A stretch of 64,000 bases of DNA from Winogradskyella schleiferi (GTDB lineage Bacteria; Bacteroidota; Bacteroidia; Flavobacteriales; Flavobacteriaceae). Each line of letters begins with the position of its first letter. Within the stretch, counting starts at the first letter, position 1. The notes under the pieces were generated by a model that was not told where the DNA came from, made no database searches, and was given only the letters and a program-made list of their open reading frames with translations. The position numbers were made by a program, and so were the translations under genes. Location: assembly GCF_013394655.1 (NCBI RefSeq), contig NZ_CP053351.1, positions 4,256,001-4,320,000 on the forward strand, written 5' to 3'. Shown piece by piece: positions 8,188-16,539 of this stretch.

Positions 8188-9551
8188 TTATTTTTTAAAA
8201 TCACACTATCTCGACCGTAAATTTCTACCAATTTTAATTTTCTGAAGTAAATATAATCTAGTTTGAAATCGTCCTTATTATTTACAATAGGCACAACAGC
8301 ATTCATACCTAAACCTTCTACATATATGCCAGCGTACCTTTTTTTAATGGCTGTGGTTTTAACTTTAGATCTTGTCTTAGGTTCAAACCTTGGTTTGGGT
8401 TCTAATTTGATGTCATCACAAGATTCTACTATTGTTTCACTTCTTCGTTGATAAGTGATAGGCGGAAGGTTTGTATCATAAATTCCTTCTTTTAAAATAA
8501 CATCTGTGCGTTTTAGAGGATTAACTTCAGCTTTTTCGATAAAACTATCCGCACTTTCATTGTTAGCTAATGTTGTTATATACTTATCTTTCTCATCATT
8601 TCTTGCAGCAACTGTTATAGCGGTATTTTCGTAAATTGAAGGTGGTCCATTTTCATAATAGGTACCTGCTTTTTCACTCATGTCAGTTACTTTTAAATAT
8701 TTAACTACTCCATTTTCCACATAACTAATAGCACATTCGTTATCACCTAATGTAAATGGAAAATTATCGTCTTTTTCTGTCTTTTTAAAGGTATAATAAG
8801 GGGACTTGTTTTTTAAGACGGCTGTATATCTACCATAGTTTTCAACGAGCTTAGCTTTCAGGTTTCTAAAATACACGCTATCTATTTTAATATGTTCTTC
8901 TTTATTAACTATAGGTACAAAAACATTCAATCCAGTGCCTCCAACTTTTATACCTGCGTACCATTCTTGATACGATATCGTTTTAACTTTAAATGTTTTA
9001 GTAGGTTGAAACTTGGGTTCAGGTTTTAAATTTGACTCCTCACCAGATACTATCATTGCTTCTCGCCTTCTTTGGTACGCCAAAGGTGGACCATCTTTAT
9101 AGTAAATTGCTTCTTTTTGTATGACATCGGTCAGTTTTAGATATTTAACCTTACCTTTTTCAACATAACTAATTGCGCATTCGTTGTTAGCTAAGGTAAA
9201 CGGATAGTCATTTACTTTTTCTGTTTTTTCTATGGTATAGTCAAGTGAATTAGTCCGTAATACGGAAGTGTATCTACTATAATTTCTAACTAACTGACCT
9301 TTAAAGTTTCTGAAATAGACACTATCTATGATGATATCCTCAGCTTTATTAACTATTGGCACATAAACATTGATACCTGTATCTTCTTCATTATCGCCAG
9401 CATTCCATTCTTGAAAAGATATTGTTCTGACTTTAAATGGAATAGGTTCTTCCGACGATTTGATAAATGCTCTTGAACTTGAACACTGAAAATTGGACGA
9501 AGCTAAAACAGCTAAACCTATAATGTAGGCTGCTTTTCTTAATCGTTTCAT
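8166..9551 (-). CDS. lipoprotein with multiple copies of the unrecognised repeat domain, frameshifted at its 3' end
   Basis: 461 residues from the ATG at 9551 (MKRLRKAAYIIGLAVLASSN); lipobox SNFQC puts the lipid on Cys23. Domain copies: A at about 37-162, B at 186-309, a headless tail of an A-type copy at 321-371, and a B-type copy from about 394. The linker after copy A (PEPKFQPTKTFKVKT) reappears in altered form at about 384-398 (EPKPRFEPKTRSKVK), so an A-B block appears to have been duplicated and the second A lost its first half. The later copies have lost conserved residues (EWYAG to KRYAG, NECAIS to NESADS). A one-base insertion in an A-run ends the frame at 8166; the missing 70 or so codons are intact in another frame down to 7973. 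Function unknown. Confidence 0.8.
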   Translation of the reverse strand: MKRLRKAAYIIGLAVLASSNFQCSSSRAFIKSSEEPIPFKVRTISFQEWNAGDNEEDTGINVYVPIVNKAEDIIIDSVYFRNFKGQLVRNYSRYTSVLRTNSLDYTIEKTEKVNDYPFTLANNECAISYVEKGKVKYLKLTDVIQKEAIYYKDGPPLAYQRRREAMIVSGEESNLKPEPKFQPTKTFKVKTISYQEWYAGIKVGGTGLNVFVPIVNKEEHIKIDSVYFRNLKAKLVENYGRYTAVLKNKSPYYTFKKTEKDDNFPFTLGDNECAISYVENGVVKYLKVTDMSEKAGTYYENGPPSIYENTAITVAARNDEKDKYITTLANNESADSFIEKAEVNPLKRTDVILKEGIYDTNLPPITYQRRSETIVESCDDIKLEPKPRFEPKTRSKVKTTAIKKRYAGIYVEGLGMNAVVPIVNNKDDFKLDYIYFRKLKLVEIYGRDSVILKNKIPLLLL

Positions 9552-9695
9552 AATAATGTAGGTTAAGATTTGGAAATGCAATATAGATGAAAAACACAAT
9601 AAATCTATTAAATGCACTTTTTATTCGACAAAAAGTATTTTAAGGTAAGATTTTTTATATATATTTAACATTTATGTATCAACCAGAGTACTTTA

Positions 9696-10136
9696 TCATC
9701 TATTTGAGGAATTTTTAGGATAGTTTAAAGGCTTGTGTTCCTTAATATTAGATATTTTGAAATAATGCACTTTATCATGCTCTAAGTAGCTCATTACACA
9801 TTCATCATCCTGTATTTGAAATGGCCAACTTGAAGTCGTTACATTCGACTTCAAACGTCCAATGTATAATAAACTATCTTTAGTATTGGATTGAAGTTTG
9901 GCTACTTGTCCACGAAAATATAGACTATCCAAATCTATCAAAGTATCATTTATCTCAATATAGACGTTAACTCCAGAACCACCTTCTTTTATTCCTGCGT
10001 TCCACTTTTGGTAATACACTGTTTCAACTGTGAATGGTGTTTCTTTTTCTAGCTTAGGCATGGATACACATTGATATAGCGCTATGAATGACACTTGTAT
10101 CAATATAAAAAATACTAAGTTTTTTAATATTTTCAT
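9696..10136 (-). CDS. lipoprotein with one copy of the unrecognised repeat domain
   Basis: 146 residues, ATG start, lipobox IALYQC (Cys23). Residues about 34-138 carry the same domain as the two downstream genes: TVETVYYQKWNAGIKEGGSG, then LDSLYFR, FQIQDDECVMSYLEHD and HYFKIS. It is the most divergent of the set and lacks the GPPxxYE ending. It lies between a terminator of the atp operon and the next paralogue, so the three genes form a tandem array with their own transcription. No function can be assigned. Confidence 0.8.
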   Translation of the reverse strand: MKILKNLVFFILIQVSFIALYQCVSMPKLEKETPFTVETVYYQKWNAGIKEGGSGVNVYIEINDTLIDLDSLYFRGQVAKLQSNTKDSLLYIGRLKSNVTTSSWPFQIQDDECVMSYLEHDKVHYFKISNIKEHKPLNYPKNSSNR

Positions 10137-10170
10137 ATTATAAATATAAGATTTCGAAAAGTAATGTCAT

Positions 10171-10199
10171 AAAAAAACCTAACTCATTAAAGTTAGGTT
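10171..10199 (-). terminator. intrinsic terminator at the end of the atp operon
   Basis: Perfect 9-bp stem AACCTAACT / AGTTAGGTT with a 6-nt loop, flanked on the plus strand by seven A (10171-10177), which gives a T-run on the minus strand. It follows the atpG stop by about 45 nt and separates the operon from the lipoprotein array. Confidence 0.85.
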
Positions 10200-10218
10200 G
10201 AAGTATTTTAAGTCTGAG

Positions 10219-10238
10219 ATTCCTGCTTTTGCAGGAAT
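10219..10238. repeat. dispersed stop-codon hairpin, copy 3
   Basis: Perfect 8-bp stem ATTCCTGC / GCAGGAAT with a TTTT loop, ending 3 nt before the atpG stop codon (10242). The real terminator lies beyond it at 10171-10199, so this element does not itself serve as the terminator here. Confidence 0.8.
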
Positions 10239-10241
10239 TTG

Positions 10242-11102
10242 TTAGTTATTCAATGCCTCAGCACCACCAACAATCTCTAAGATTTCGTTAGTAATGGCAG
10301 CTTGTCTTGCTTTGTTATAAGTTAATTTAAGTTGATCTCTTAATTCTGTGGCGTTATCTGTTGCTTTATGCATCGCTGTCATACGAGCACCATGTTCAGA
10401 AGCAAAAGAATCCCTTATGCCTTTGTACAATTGTGTTTTTAATGCCTTAGGAATTAAAGCTTCAACAATCTCCTCTTTAGAAGGTTCAAAAATATAATCT
10501 GTATTAGAAACCACATCGCCTTCAACTGGCTTAATTGGTAAAAACTGTTCCGCAATTACAAGCTGAGTCGCTGCATTCTTAAAGTGATTGTAAACAATTT
10601 CAATTTTATCAAACTCTCCTGATGTAAATTTATCCATTAACATTTCAGCTATCTCAGCAACATTATCAAAAGTTAAATCGTCATAAAGGTCACTTTTATT
10701 AGCGATAACTTTATTGGTCTTTTTAAATGCATCGTTAGCTTTCTTACCGATTGCTAAATAAGACACTTCTTGGTTAGCATAAGTGCTTCCAGAGAGTCTA
10801 TTAACCTCTTTAATAATATTAGAATTAAAAGCACCTGCGAGACCTCTGTTAGAGGTAATAGCAACGATTAAAACGTTCTTCACTTCTCTTTGAACAGAAT
10901 ATTTACTTCCTGAATCTGCGTCTAAAGTAGCGCTTAAACTCTGAAGTAATTCCGTTAACTTATTGGAGTATGGACGCATGGCAGTAATAGCATCTTGGGC
11001 TTTCTTTAACTTGGCAGCAGATACCATTTTCATGGCACTTGTAATCTGCATCGTTGAAGATACCGATGATATTCTGTTTCTAATTTCCTTTAAATTCGCC
11101 AT
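10242..11102 (-). CDS. atpG: ATP synthase F1 subunit gamma
   Basis: 286 residues. The N-terminal helix (MANLKEIRNRISSVSSTMQI, then TSAMKMVSAAKLKKAQ) and the C-terminal helix (ARQAAITNEILEIVGGAEAL) are the two arms of the rotating central stalk and are highly conserved in all gamma subunits. It couples proton flow in Fo to catalysis in F1 at the inner membrane. It is the last gene of the atpB-E-F-H-A-G cluster; atpD and atpC do not follow, as usual for Bacteroidota where they sit elsewhere. A stop-codon hairpin and then a strong terminator follow. Confidence 0.97.
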   Translation of the reverse strand: MANLKEIRNRISSVSSTMQITSAMKMVSAAKLKKAQDAITAMRPYSNKLTELLQSLSATLDADSGSKYSVQREVKNVLIVAITSNRGLAGAFNSNIIKEVNRLSGSTYANQEVSYLAIGKKANDAFKKTNKVIANKSDLYDDLTFDNVAEIAEMLMDKFTSGEFDKIEIVYNHFKNAATQLVIAEQFLPIKPVEGDVVSNTDYIFEPSKEEIVEALIPKALKTQLYKGIRDSFASEHGARMTAMHKATDNATELRDQLKLTYNKARQAAITNEILEIVGGAEALNN

Positions 11103-11188
11103 CCTTTTATTATAAAGACCCTTCTAGCTACCTCCAACAAAATATGTTTTGCTTTTGGTAATCATCCGAGTGACATTAGTTTAAAATA

Positions 11189-12769
11189 TTAAGCTCTGTA
11201 TTTACTTGAAAGATCTTTTGCTACGCTTGTCAATGTATCAATGACCTCATCGGTTAATTTACCTGCTTTAAGTGTATCTAAAGTATCTCTATGCTTGGCG
11301 TTTAAGAACTCCAAATAGTCTCTCTCAAATTCCTTCACTTTATCGACAGGAACATCCTTTAACAAGTTCTTAGAACCTGCATAAATAATAGCGACCTGAT
11401 CTTCAACTCTGAAAGGGTCGTTTTGTGCTTGCTTCAAGATTTCAACATTACGCTTACCTTTGTTGATTACGTTTAGTGTAACCGCATCTAAATCTGAACC
11501 AAACTTAGCAAATGCTTCCAATTCACGGAACTGCGCTTGATCTAATTTCAATGTACCAGATACCTTTTTCATAGATTTAATCTGTGCATTACCACCAACA
11601 CGCGATACTGAAATACCTACGTTAATCGCTGGACGAACACCAGAGTTAAATAAATCACCATCTAAGAATATCTGACCATCCGTAATCGAAATTACGTTAG
11701 TTGGAATATATGCCGATACGTCACCCGCTTGTGTTTCAATGATTGGCAATGCCGTTAAAGAACCACCACCTTTTACTAAAGGTTTTAGAACCTCAGGTAA
11801 ATCGTTCATTTCTTTAGCAATAGAATCATCGTTAATGACTTTAGCAGAACGCTCCAATAATCTTGAGTGTAAGTAGAATACATCACCAGGATATGCCTCA
11901 CGTCCTGGAGGACGTCTTAACAATAAAGACACCTCACGGTAAGCAACGGCTTGTTTTGATAAATCATCAAATACGATTAAAGCCGGACGACCAGTATCTC
12001 TAAAATATTCTCCAATAGATGCGCCTGTAAATGGTGCATAAACTTGCATTGCAGCAGGATCTGATGCATTTGCAGCAACTATTGTTGTATAAGCTAAAGC
12101 ACCTCTTTCTTCTAAAGTTTTAGCAATTAAAGCTACTGTTGAAGCCTTTTGACCTACAGCAACATATATACAATATACAGGCTCACCTGCATCGTAAAAT
12201 TCTTTTTGATTTAAGATGGTATCAATACAAACCGCTGTTTTACCAGTTTGACGGTCACCAATTACCAACTCACGTTGCCCTCTACCAACTGGAATCATGG
12301 CGTCAATCGCCTTAATACCTGTTTGTAACGGCTCAGTTACCGGCTCTCTGTATATCACACCAGGTGCTTTACGCTCTAAAGGCATTTCATAAGTTTCACC
12401 AGCGATTGGTCCTTTACCATCAATAGGATTACCTAAAGTATCTACAACACGACCAACAATACCTTCTCCTACTTTCACAGAGGCAATTCGTTCTGTACGT
12501 TTTACTATAGAACCTTCTTTCACTCCTATTGAAGTTCCTAAAAGTACAATACCTACATTATCCTCTTCAAGGTTAAGTACAATTCCTTCTGCACCACCAT
12601 CGAATTCCACTAATTCACCATATTGCACATTAGCTAATCCGTAAGCACGTACAATACCATCACCTACAGTTAATACTGTCCCTACTTCGTCTAATGAAGC
12701 ACTTGCTTCAAAACCTGAAAGTTGTTGTTTTAAGATTGCTGATATTTCAGCTGGTTTTACTTCTGCCAT
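11189..12769 (-). CDS. atpA: ATP synthase F1 subunit alpha
   Basis: 526 residues. The P-loop GDRQTGKT is at residues 171-178, and the family signature [19 protein letters not shown] lies near residue 380. The alpha subunit forms the hexameric F1 head with beta and carries the non-catalytic nucleotide sites. The gene lies between atpH and atpG on the same strand. The 56-bp spacer from atpH contains a heptanucleotide tandem repeat directly upstream of the ATG at 12769, an unusual feature in an essential operon. Confidence 0.98.
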   Translation of the reverse strand: MAEVKPAEISAILKQQLSGFEASASLDEVGTVLTVGDGIVRAYGLANVQYGELVEFDGGAEGIVLNLEEDNVGIVLLGTSIGVKEGSIVKRTERIASVKVGEGIVGRVVDTLGNPIDGKGPIAGETYEMPLERKAPGVIYREPVTEPLQTGIKAIDAMIPVGRGQRELVIGDRQTGKTAVCIDTILNQKEFYDAGEPVYCIYVAVGQKASTVALIAKTLEERGALAYTTIVAANASDPAAMQVYAPFTGASIGEYFRDTGRPALIVFDDLSKQAVAYREVSLLLRRPPGREAYPGDVFYLHSRLLERSAKVINDDSIAKEMNDLPEVLKPLVKGGGSLTALPIIETQAGDVSAYIPTNVISITDGQIFLDGDLFNSGVRPAINVGISVSRVGGNAQIKSMKKVSGTLKLDQAQFRELEAFAKFGSDLDAVTLNVINKGKRNVEILKQAQNDPFRVEDQVAIIYAGSKNLLKDVPVDKVKEFERDYLEFLNAKHRDTLDTLKAGKLTDEVIDTLTSVAKDLSSKYRA

Positions 12770-12775
12770 CTCTAT

Positions 12776-12807
12776 TTAGATATTAGACGTTAGATGTTAG
12801 ACGTTAG
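12776..12807. repeat. heptanucleotide tandem repeat (TTAGAYR) x 4.6
   Basis: Units read TTAGATA, TTAGACG, TTAGATG, TTAGACG, TTAG. The array fills most of the atpH-atpA spacer, ending 6 nt from the atpA ATG. It lies in the untranslated spacer, so a change in unit number would alter the atpA leader without breaking a frame. Confidence 0.85.
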
Positions 12808-12825
12808 TCGCCAACTCTGACGTTT

Positions 12826-13362
12826 TTAATTTAATGTAAATTCTCTTTTTAATTTATCGAGTTTGTTTGCGATACTTGCATTATACTGAATATCTCCTAC
12901 TCGTAATATGAAACCACCTAAGATGCTTTCATCTATAATATTTTCTAATTCTGCTTTCTTACCTGTTAGTTCTTTCACTTTAGCAACAACCTTGGCTTTT
13001 AAATCCTCAGTTAAAGGCACTGCTGTCGTTACCTTCGCAATTTGTGAGTCCCTTAGTCGATCGTATAACATTATATAACTTGCAGCTACATCATTTAAAA
13101 GCGCCAGTCTTTTGTTTTCAATTAATGTGTCTATTAAATTAAAGGTTGCCACATTAGCATCCTTAAACACTTTTGAAAGTACCGATTTTTTATCTGAAGC
13201 TCTCACTACAGGACTTTGAAGCATCTGATCTAAGTCCACACTCTGAGTGATAGCGTTAGTGATTGATTTCATATCACTGTTTACCGCTTCAGCAGATTTA
13301 TTGTCTGTTGCTAAGCTCAAAACTGCTTTGGCATAACGTATTGCCGCTCTAGATCCTGCCAT
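12826..13362 (-). CDS. atpH: ATP synthase F1 subunit delta
   Basis: 178 residues, the usual length of the OSCP/delta family. The N terminus (AAIRYAKAVLSLA) and the C-terminal stretch (DESILGGFILRVGDIQYNAS) are the family signatures. Delta joins the peripheral stalk (b subunits) to the top of the F1 head. It lies between atpF and atpA. A leader palindrome sits 13 nt upstream of the ATG, inside the operon, in a sequence context nearly identical to that before the nucleotidyltransferase gene at 4892. Confidence 0.95.
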   Translation of the reverse strand: MAGSRAAIRYAKAVLSLATDNKSAEAVNSDMKSITNAITQSVDLDQMLQSPVVRASDKKSVLSKVFKDANVATFNLIDTLIENKRLALLNDVAASYIMLYDRLRDSQIAKVTTAVPLTEDLKAKVVAKVKELTGKKAELENIIDESILGGFILRVGDIQYNASIANKLDKLKREFTLN

Positions 13363-13375
13363 ATCCTATTCTAAA

Positions 13376-13394
13376 TCCTTTCCAAAGGAAAGAA
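13376..13394. repeat. 5'-leader palindrome, copy 3
   Basis: TCCTTTCC / GGAAAGAA arms (one mismatch) with an AAA loop, followed in the sense of atpH by TTTAGAATAGGAT and the ATG. The cassette, including this non-palindromic tail, is nearly the same as the one at 4893-4923. Confidence 0.75.
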
Positions 13395-13411
13395 GTTCTT
13401 ATTAATTAATT

Positions 13412-13906
13412 TTAGTTTAAAGTTGCTTCTCCTAACATGTTTTCAACCAATTTTAGTTGCTTGTCTTTGTTAGATAATTCTTCACGCACTACCTTTTCAG
13501 CGATATCGATTGATAAGCCTGCAACATAGCTTTTTAATTCTGCCATCGATGCTTTCTTTTCACTTTCAATAGCGGCTTGTGCCTGCTCAATCATTTTGCT
13601 CGCTTGTGCTTGCGCTTCTTCTTTAGCGTCTGAAACAATTTTATTCTTCATGTCACGAGCATCTTTTAACATCGCTTCACGTTCAGCACGTGCTTCTTGC
13701 AGAATACGTTCGTTATCAGCATGAAGGTTTTCCATCTCCCTACGTGCCTTTTCAGCAGAAGCCAATGCATCTTTAATACCTTCTTCTCTTTCGCCTACAG
13801 CCCCTAAAATCGGTTTCCAAGCAAATTTTCTTAAGATAAGAAGCAATATCAAAAATGTAATTAACGTCCAAAAGACCAATCCAAATTCAGGTGTAATTAA
13901 ATCCAT
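13412..13906 (-). CDS. atpF: ATP synthase Fo subunit b
   Basis: 164 residues. One membrane helix near the N terminus (about 9-27, LVFWTLITFLILLLILRKF) is followed by a long charged helix rich in A/E/K/R, as expected for the peripheral stalk dimer that holds F1 against Fo. Residue AWKPILGAVGEREEGIKDAL is characteristic. It lies between atpE and atpH in the usual order. Confidence 0.96.
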   Translation of the reverse strand: MDLITPEFGLVFWTLITFLILLLILRKFAWKPILGAVGEREEGIKDALASAEKARREMENLHADNERILQEARAEREAMLKDARDMKNKIVSDAKEEAQAQASKMIEQAQAAIESEKKASMAELKSYVAGLSIDIAEKVVREELSNKDKQLKLVENMLGEATLN

Positions 13907-14013
13907 TTTGTTTTGTTTTAAATAACTTAAATTTTATCCTTCTACACATAAAGCTTTGAAGGATGATATAAAATACAGAAGCAACCAACCGTTACTTCTG
14001 TATCTTAAATGTC

Positions 14014-14238
<225 letters not shown>

Positions 14239-14242
14239 TTAA

Positions 14243-15331
14243 TTAATGATGTTCTTCTTCAGTTGCCATCCCAAAATAAAGGGCTGACAATATTGTAAAT
14301 ATATAAGCTTGAATCGCTGTTACTATAATTTCAATAACCGTAATAAACAATGAGAATGCTACAGATACTGGTGCTATATAAACAGTTTCAAATACAAATA
14401 TCAATGACATTAACGCTAATATGATTACGTGACCAGCCGTAATGTTGGCAAACAAACGAATCATTAAGGAAATAGGTTTTACAAACATTCCTATAATCTC
14501 AATTGGCATTAAAAATATTTTCATTGGTACAGGAACGCCTGGCATCCAAAAGATGTGCTTCCAATAGTTTTTATTACCGCTAAATGTTGTAATAATAAAT
14601 GTAATAACCGCTAATGTAAATGTAAACGCAATGTTACCACTTAAGTTAGCTCCATTAAAGATTGGTATTAACCCAAAAATATTATTGATCCATATAAAGA
14701 AAAATATGGTTAATAAGTAAGGCATGTACCTTTTGTATTTATGCTCACCAATCATTGGTCTTGCGATTTCATCCCTAACAAATACAATTAGAGGTTCAAC
14801 AAAACTAGCGACTCCAGTTGGTACGTAATTTTCTGATTTTTTATAACGACGTGCGGCAAATAAAAAGATTAATAACAATAGCGCCACAGAAACCCACATC
14901 ATAAATACGTTTCTCGTAATCGATAAATCTAATTTCGGTCTGTGTGCGTTTGTTGGATGATGCTCAGCATCGTATTTTACTGCCGTTGCGCCTTCGTCTA
15001 AAACATATACTTTTTCGTGTACGTTAACAAAACGCTGTCCGTTCTTCTCAACAACAACTTCTCCGTTATAATCATGGTGGAATTCTGAAGATGAAAACGT
15101 GGTTAACCCATTATCCGTCCATAAAATCAAAGGTAGTGGGATAGAAACAGCATGGCCATTCCAATCAAATAAGTGCATTCCGTAAGCATCCTTAACGTGA
15201 TGTAAGATCATCTCTTTAGGATCGAATTTTTCGTCGTCTCCTCCTTCTTTTGTTTCAGAGGCAAAACCAATATTAAATACCGTTAAAAATAACGCTGAAA
15301 ATATTATGCTTTTAAAGGTGCTTATTCTCAT
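14243..15331 (-). CDS. atpB: ATP synthase Fo subunit a, with N-terminal periplasmic extension
   Basis: 362 residues, longer than the classic 270. Residues 1-24 look like a signal peptide and about 25-135 form a hydrophilic extension (KFDPKEMILHHVKDAYGMHL), a known feature of Bacteroidota subunit a. The membrane part starts near residue 140 and contains the essential arginine in LMIRLFANITAGH, which faces the c-ring and forms the proton half-channels. It is the first gene of the Fo-F1 cluster and has a good promoter 40 nt upstream (15371-15401). Confidence 0.96.
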   Translation of the reverse strand: MRISTFKSIIFSALFLTVFNIGFASETKEGGDDEKFDPKEMILHHVKDAYGMHLFDWNGHAVSIPLPLILWTDNGLTTFSSSEFHHDYNGEVVVEKNGQRFVNVHEKVYVLDEGATAVKYDAEHHPTNAHRPKLDLSITRNVFMMWVSVALLLLIFLFAARRYKKSENYVPTGVASFVEPLIVFVRDEIARPMIGEHKYKRYMPYLLTIFFFIWINNIFGLIPIFNGANLSGNIAFTFTLAVITFIITTFSGNKNYWKHIFWMPGVPVPMKIFLMPIEIIGMFVKPISLMIRLFANITAGHVIILALMSLIFVFETVYIAPVSVAFSLFITVIEIIVTAIQAYIFTILSALYFGMATEEEHH

Positions 15332-15370
15332 TCTAATGGGCTTAAAAAATACCTTACTTTAAATTCGGTG

Positions 15371-15401
15371 CAAATGTACGTACATTATATGAATTCACAA
15401 A
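15371..15401 (-). promoter_or_regulatory. Bacteroidota-type promoter of the atp operon
   Basis: On the minus strand the sequence TTTG (15401-15398), a 19-bp spacer and TACATTTG (15378-15371) match the flavobacterial consensus TTTG-N19-TAnnTTTG recognised by the housekeeping sigma factor. The leader to the atpB ATG would be roughly 30-35 nt. It lies in the gap between the AtpI-like gene and atpB, so the atpB-G genes can be transcribed independently of the upstream genes. Confidence 0.8.
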
Positions 15402-15478
15402 CAATAATTTATCGATAATTTTTAATGCCGTTTTGTCGATTAAAACAACTGATTAATAGGTGTTTTGAAACTATTTAT

Positions 15479-15877
15479 TTAAGACTTCTGAAGAAATTTA
15501 GTGATGGTAAAAACCTCAAAGGATAAATACAAGAAATATGGAATGAAGAAATTTGCAAGATCAAATCCTTTCTGCTCTGGTTTAGATAAAATCCAAGGTA
15601 ATAAAAATACCATAGTGAGTATCATTTTTAAAAGCATTCCCAAGATAAACGCATTAAACACTTCGGTTTTACCAATAGAATCCCGATAATTTATTAAGGT
15701 GTAGATAATTAGCACAGTTATAATATGAAATAGATAAATCTGCCATAAAGGGAAAAACAAAACAACATCTTTTGCAAAATGATAATTGAGATAACTATGA
15801 ATTCCAAAGAGTAAAGCACTTAAGATAAGTAGTTGAATAAGAAAATTTACTTCTCTTTTTTTAAAAAGGTCATTCAT
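15479..15877 (-). CDS. AtpI-like membrane protein
   Basis: 132 residues with four hydrophobic segments (about 12-28, 38-60, 73-95, 108-125) and short loops, the topology of AtpI-type proteins encoded ahead of ATP synthase genes. AtpI/AtpZ proteins help c-ring assembly or act in cation handling. Sequence identity to classical AtpI is not obvious, so the call rests on topology and position. Its ATG overlaps the atpZ stop codon (ATGA), which indicates translational coupling. Confidence 0.7.
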   Translation of the reverse strand: MNDLFKKREVNFLIQLLILSALLFGIHSYLNYHFAKDVVLFFPLWQIYLFHIITVLIIYTLINYRDSIGKTEVFNAFILGMLLKMILTMVFLLPWILSKPEQKGFDLANFFIPYFLYLSFEVFTITKFLQKS

Positions 15878-16140
15878 TTATTGTCATCTTTTGAAGCTGC
15901 AATAATACGTCTAATTACGTAAATAATTGAAGCAATAACAGAACCCAATGTTAGTCCTAGTGTAAATAAGTTATTTTCGTTGGGATAAGACTCATCTAGT
16001 TTAATACCAATAAAAGTGCCTATCGCTATTATAGCAACCATTTGAATTACAATCCCTGAATAGACTGCATAAGAATTAAGCTTGTCTTTCTGGTCTTGTG
16101 GTTGTTGGCTCTGAGGCTTGTTGTGGTTTGCTTGGCTCAT
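15874..16140 (-). CDS. atpZ: AtpZ/AtpI family protein
   Basis: 88 residues. A hydrophilic, Q/P-rich N terminus (1-22) precedes two membrane helices (about 25-47 and 57-76), with the family core YSGIVIQMVAIIAIGTFIGI and ending in charged residues. AtpZ pairs with AtpI in a cation channel or assembly role for the ATP synthase. The only ATG in frame lies 65 nt inside the bactofilin gene, so the disordered N-terminal tail of AtpZ is encoded by the same bases as the disordered C-terminal tail of the bactofilin. Confidence 0.85.
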   Translation of the reverse strand: MSQANHNKPQSQQPQDQKDKLNSYAVYSGIVIQMVAIIAIGTFIGIKLDESYPNENNLFTLGLTLGSVIASIIYVIRRIIAASKDDNK

Positions 16141-16522
16141 TAGATAATGATTTAACGGTACCTTTCATGCTACACGTTGCGTTAAAAGTTGCTCCTGGCT
16201 CAACAGCCAACTTACTTATATGGACTTCACCTTCAATATGAGCTGTAGATTTTAAAGATAAGGTACCAGATAAAATAAGCTTACCTGAAAATTTACCTTC
16301 AAAATCGGCATTTTCACCTTGTAGAGTCCCTTTTATAAAACCAGATTTACCGACCACAATCTTTCCTGATGTTTTAACATTTCCTTCTACAGTTCCGTCA
16401 ATTCTAAAAGGGCCTTGGCTGGCTATGTCACCTACAATTTTAGTGCCTTGTGCTATTATGTTTTGCTGAGTAGTTGTTTCCATGGTTGATTGTTTTGGTT
16501 TTTTGTTGTCTGAAGAAAACAT
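16076..16522 (-). CDS. bactofilin (polymer-forming cytoskeletal protein)
   Basis: 148 residues. The central part (about 20-120) is a right-handed beta-helix of short repeats (GTKIVGDIASQGPFRIDGTV, then KIVVGKSGFIKGTLQGEN), the bactofilin domain. These proteins self-assemble into membrane-associated filaments that position cell-wall or motility machinery. N- and C-terminal tails are polar and probably disordered. The gene lies 17 bp downstream of porW and overlaps atpZ by 65 nt in another frame. Confidence 0.9.
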   Translation of the reverse strand: MFSSDNKKPKQSTMETTTQQNIIAQGTKIVGDIASQGPFRIDGTVEGNVKTSGKIVVGKSGFIKGTLQGENADFEGKFSGKLILSGTLSLKSTAHIEGEVHISKLAVEPGATFNATCSMKGTVKSLSNEPSKPQQASEPTTTRPERQA

Positions 16523-16539
16523 GATGATTTGGTTTTAAG

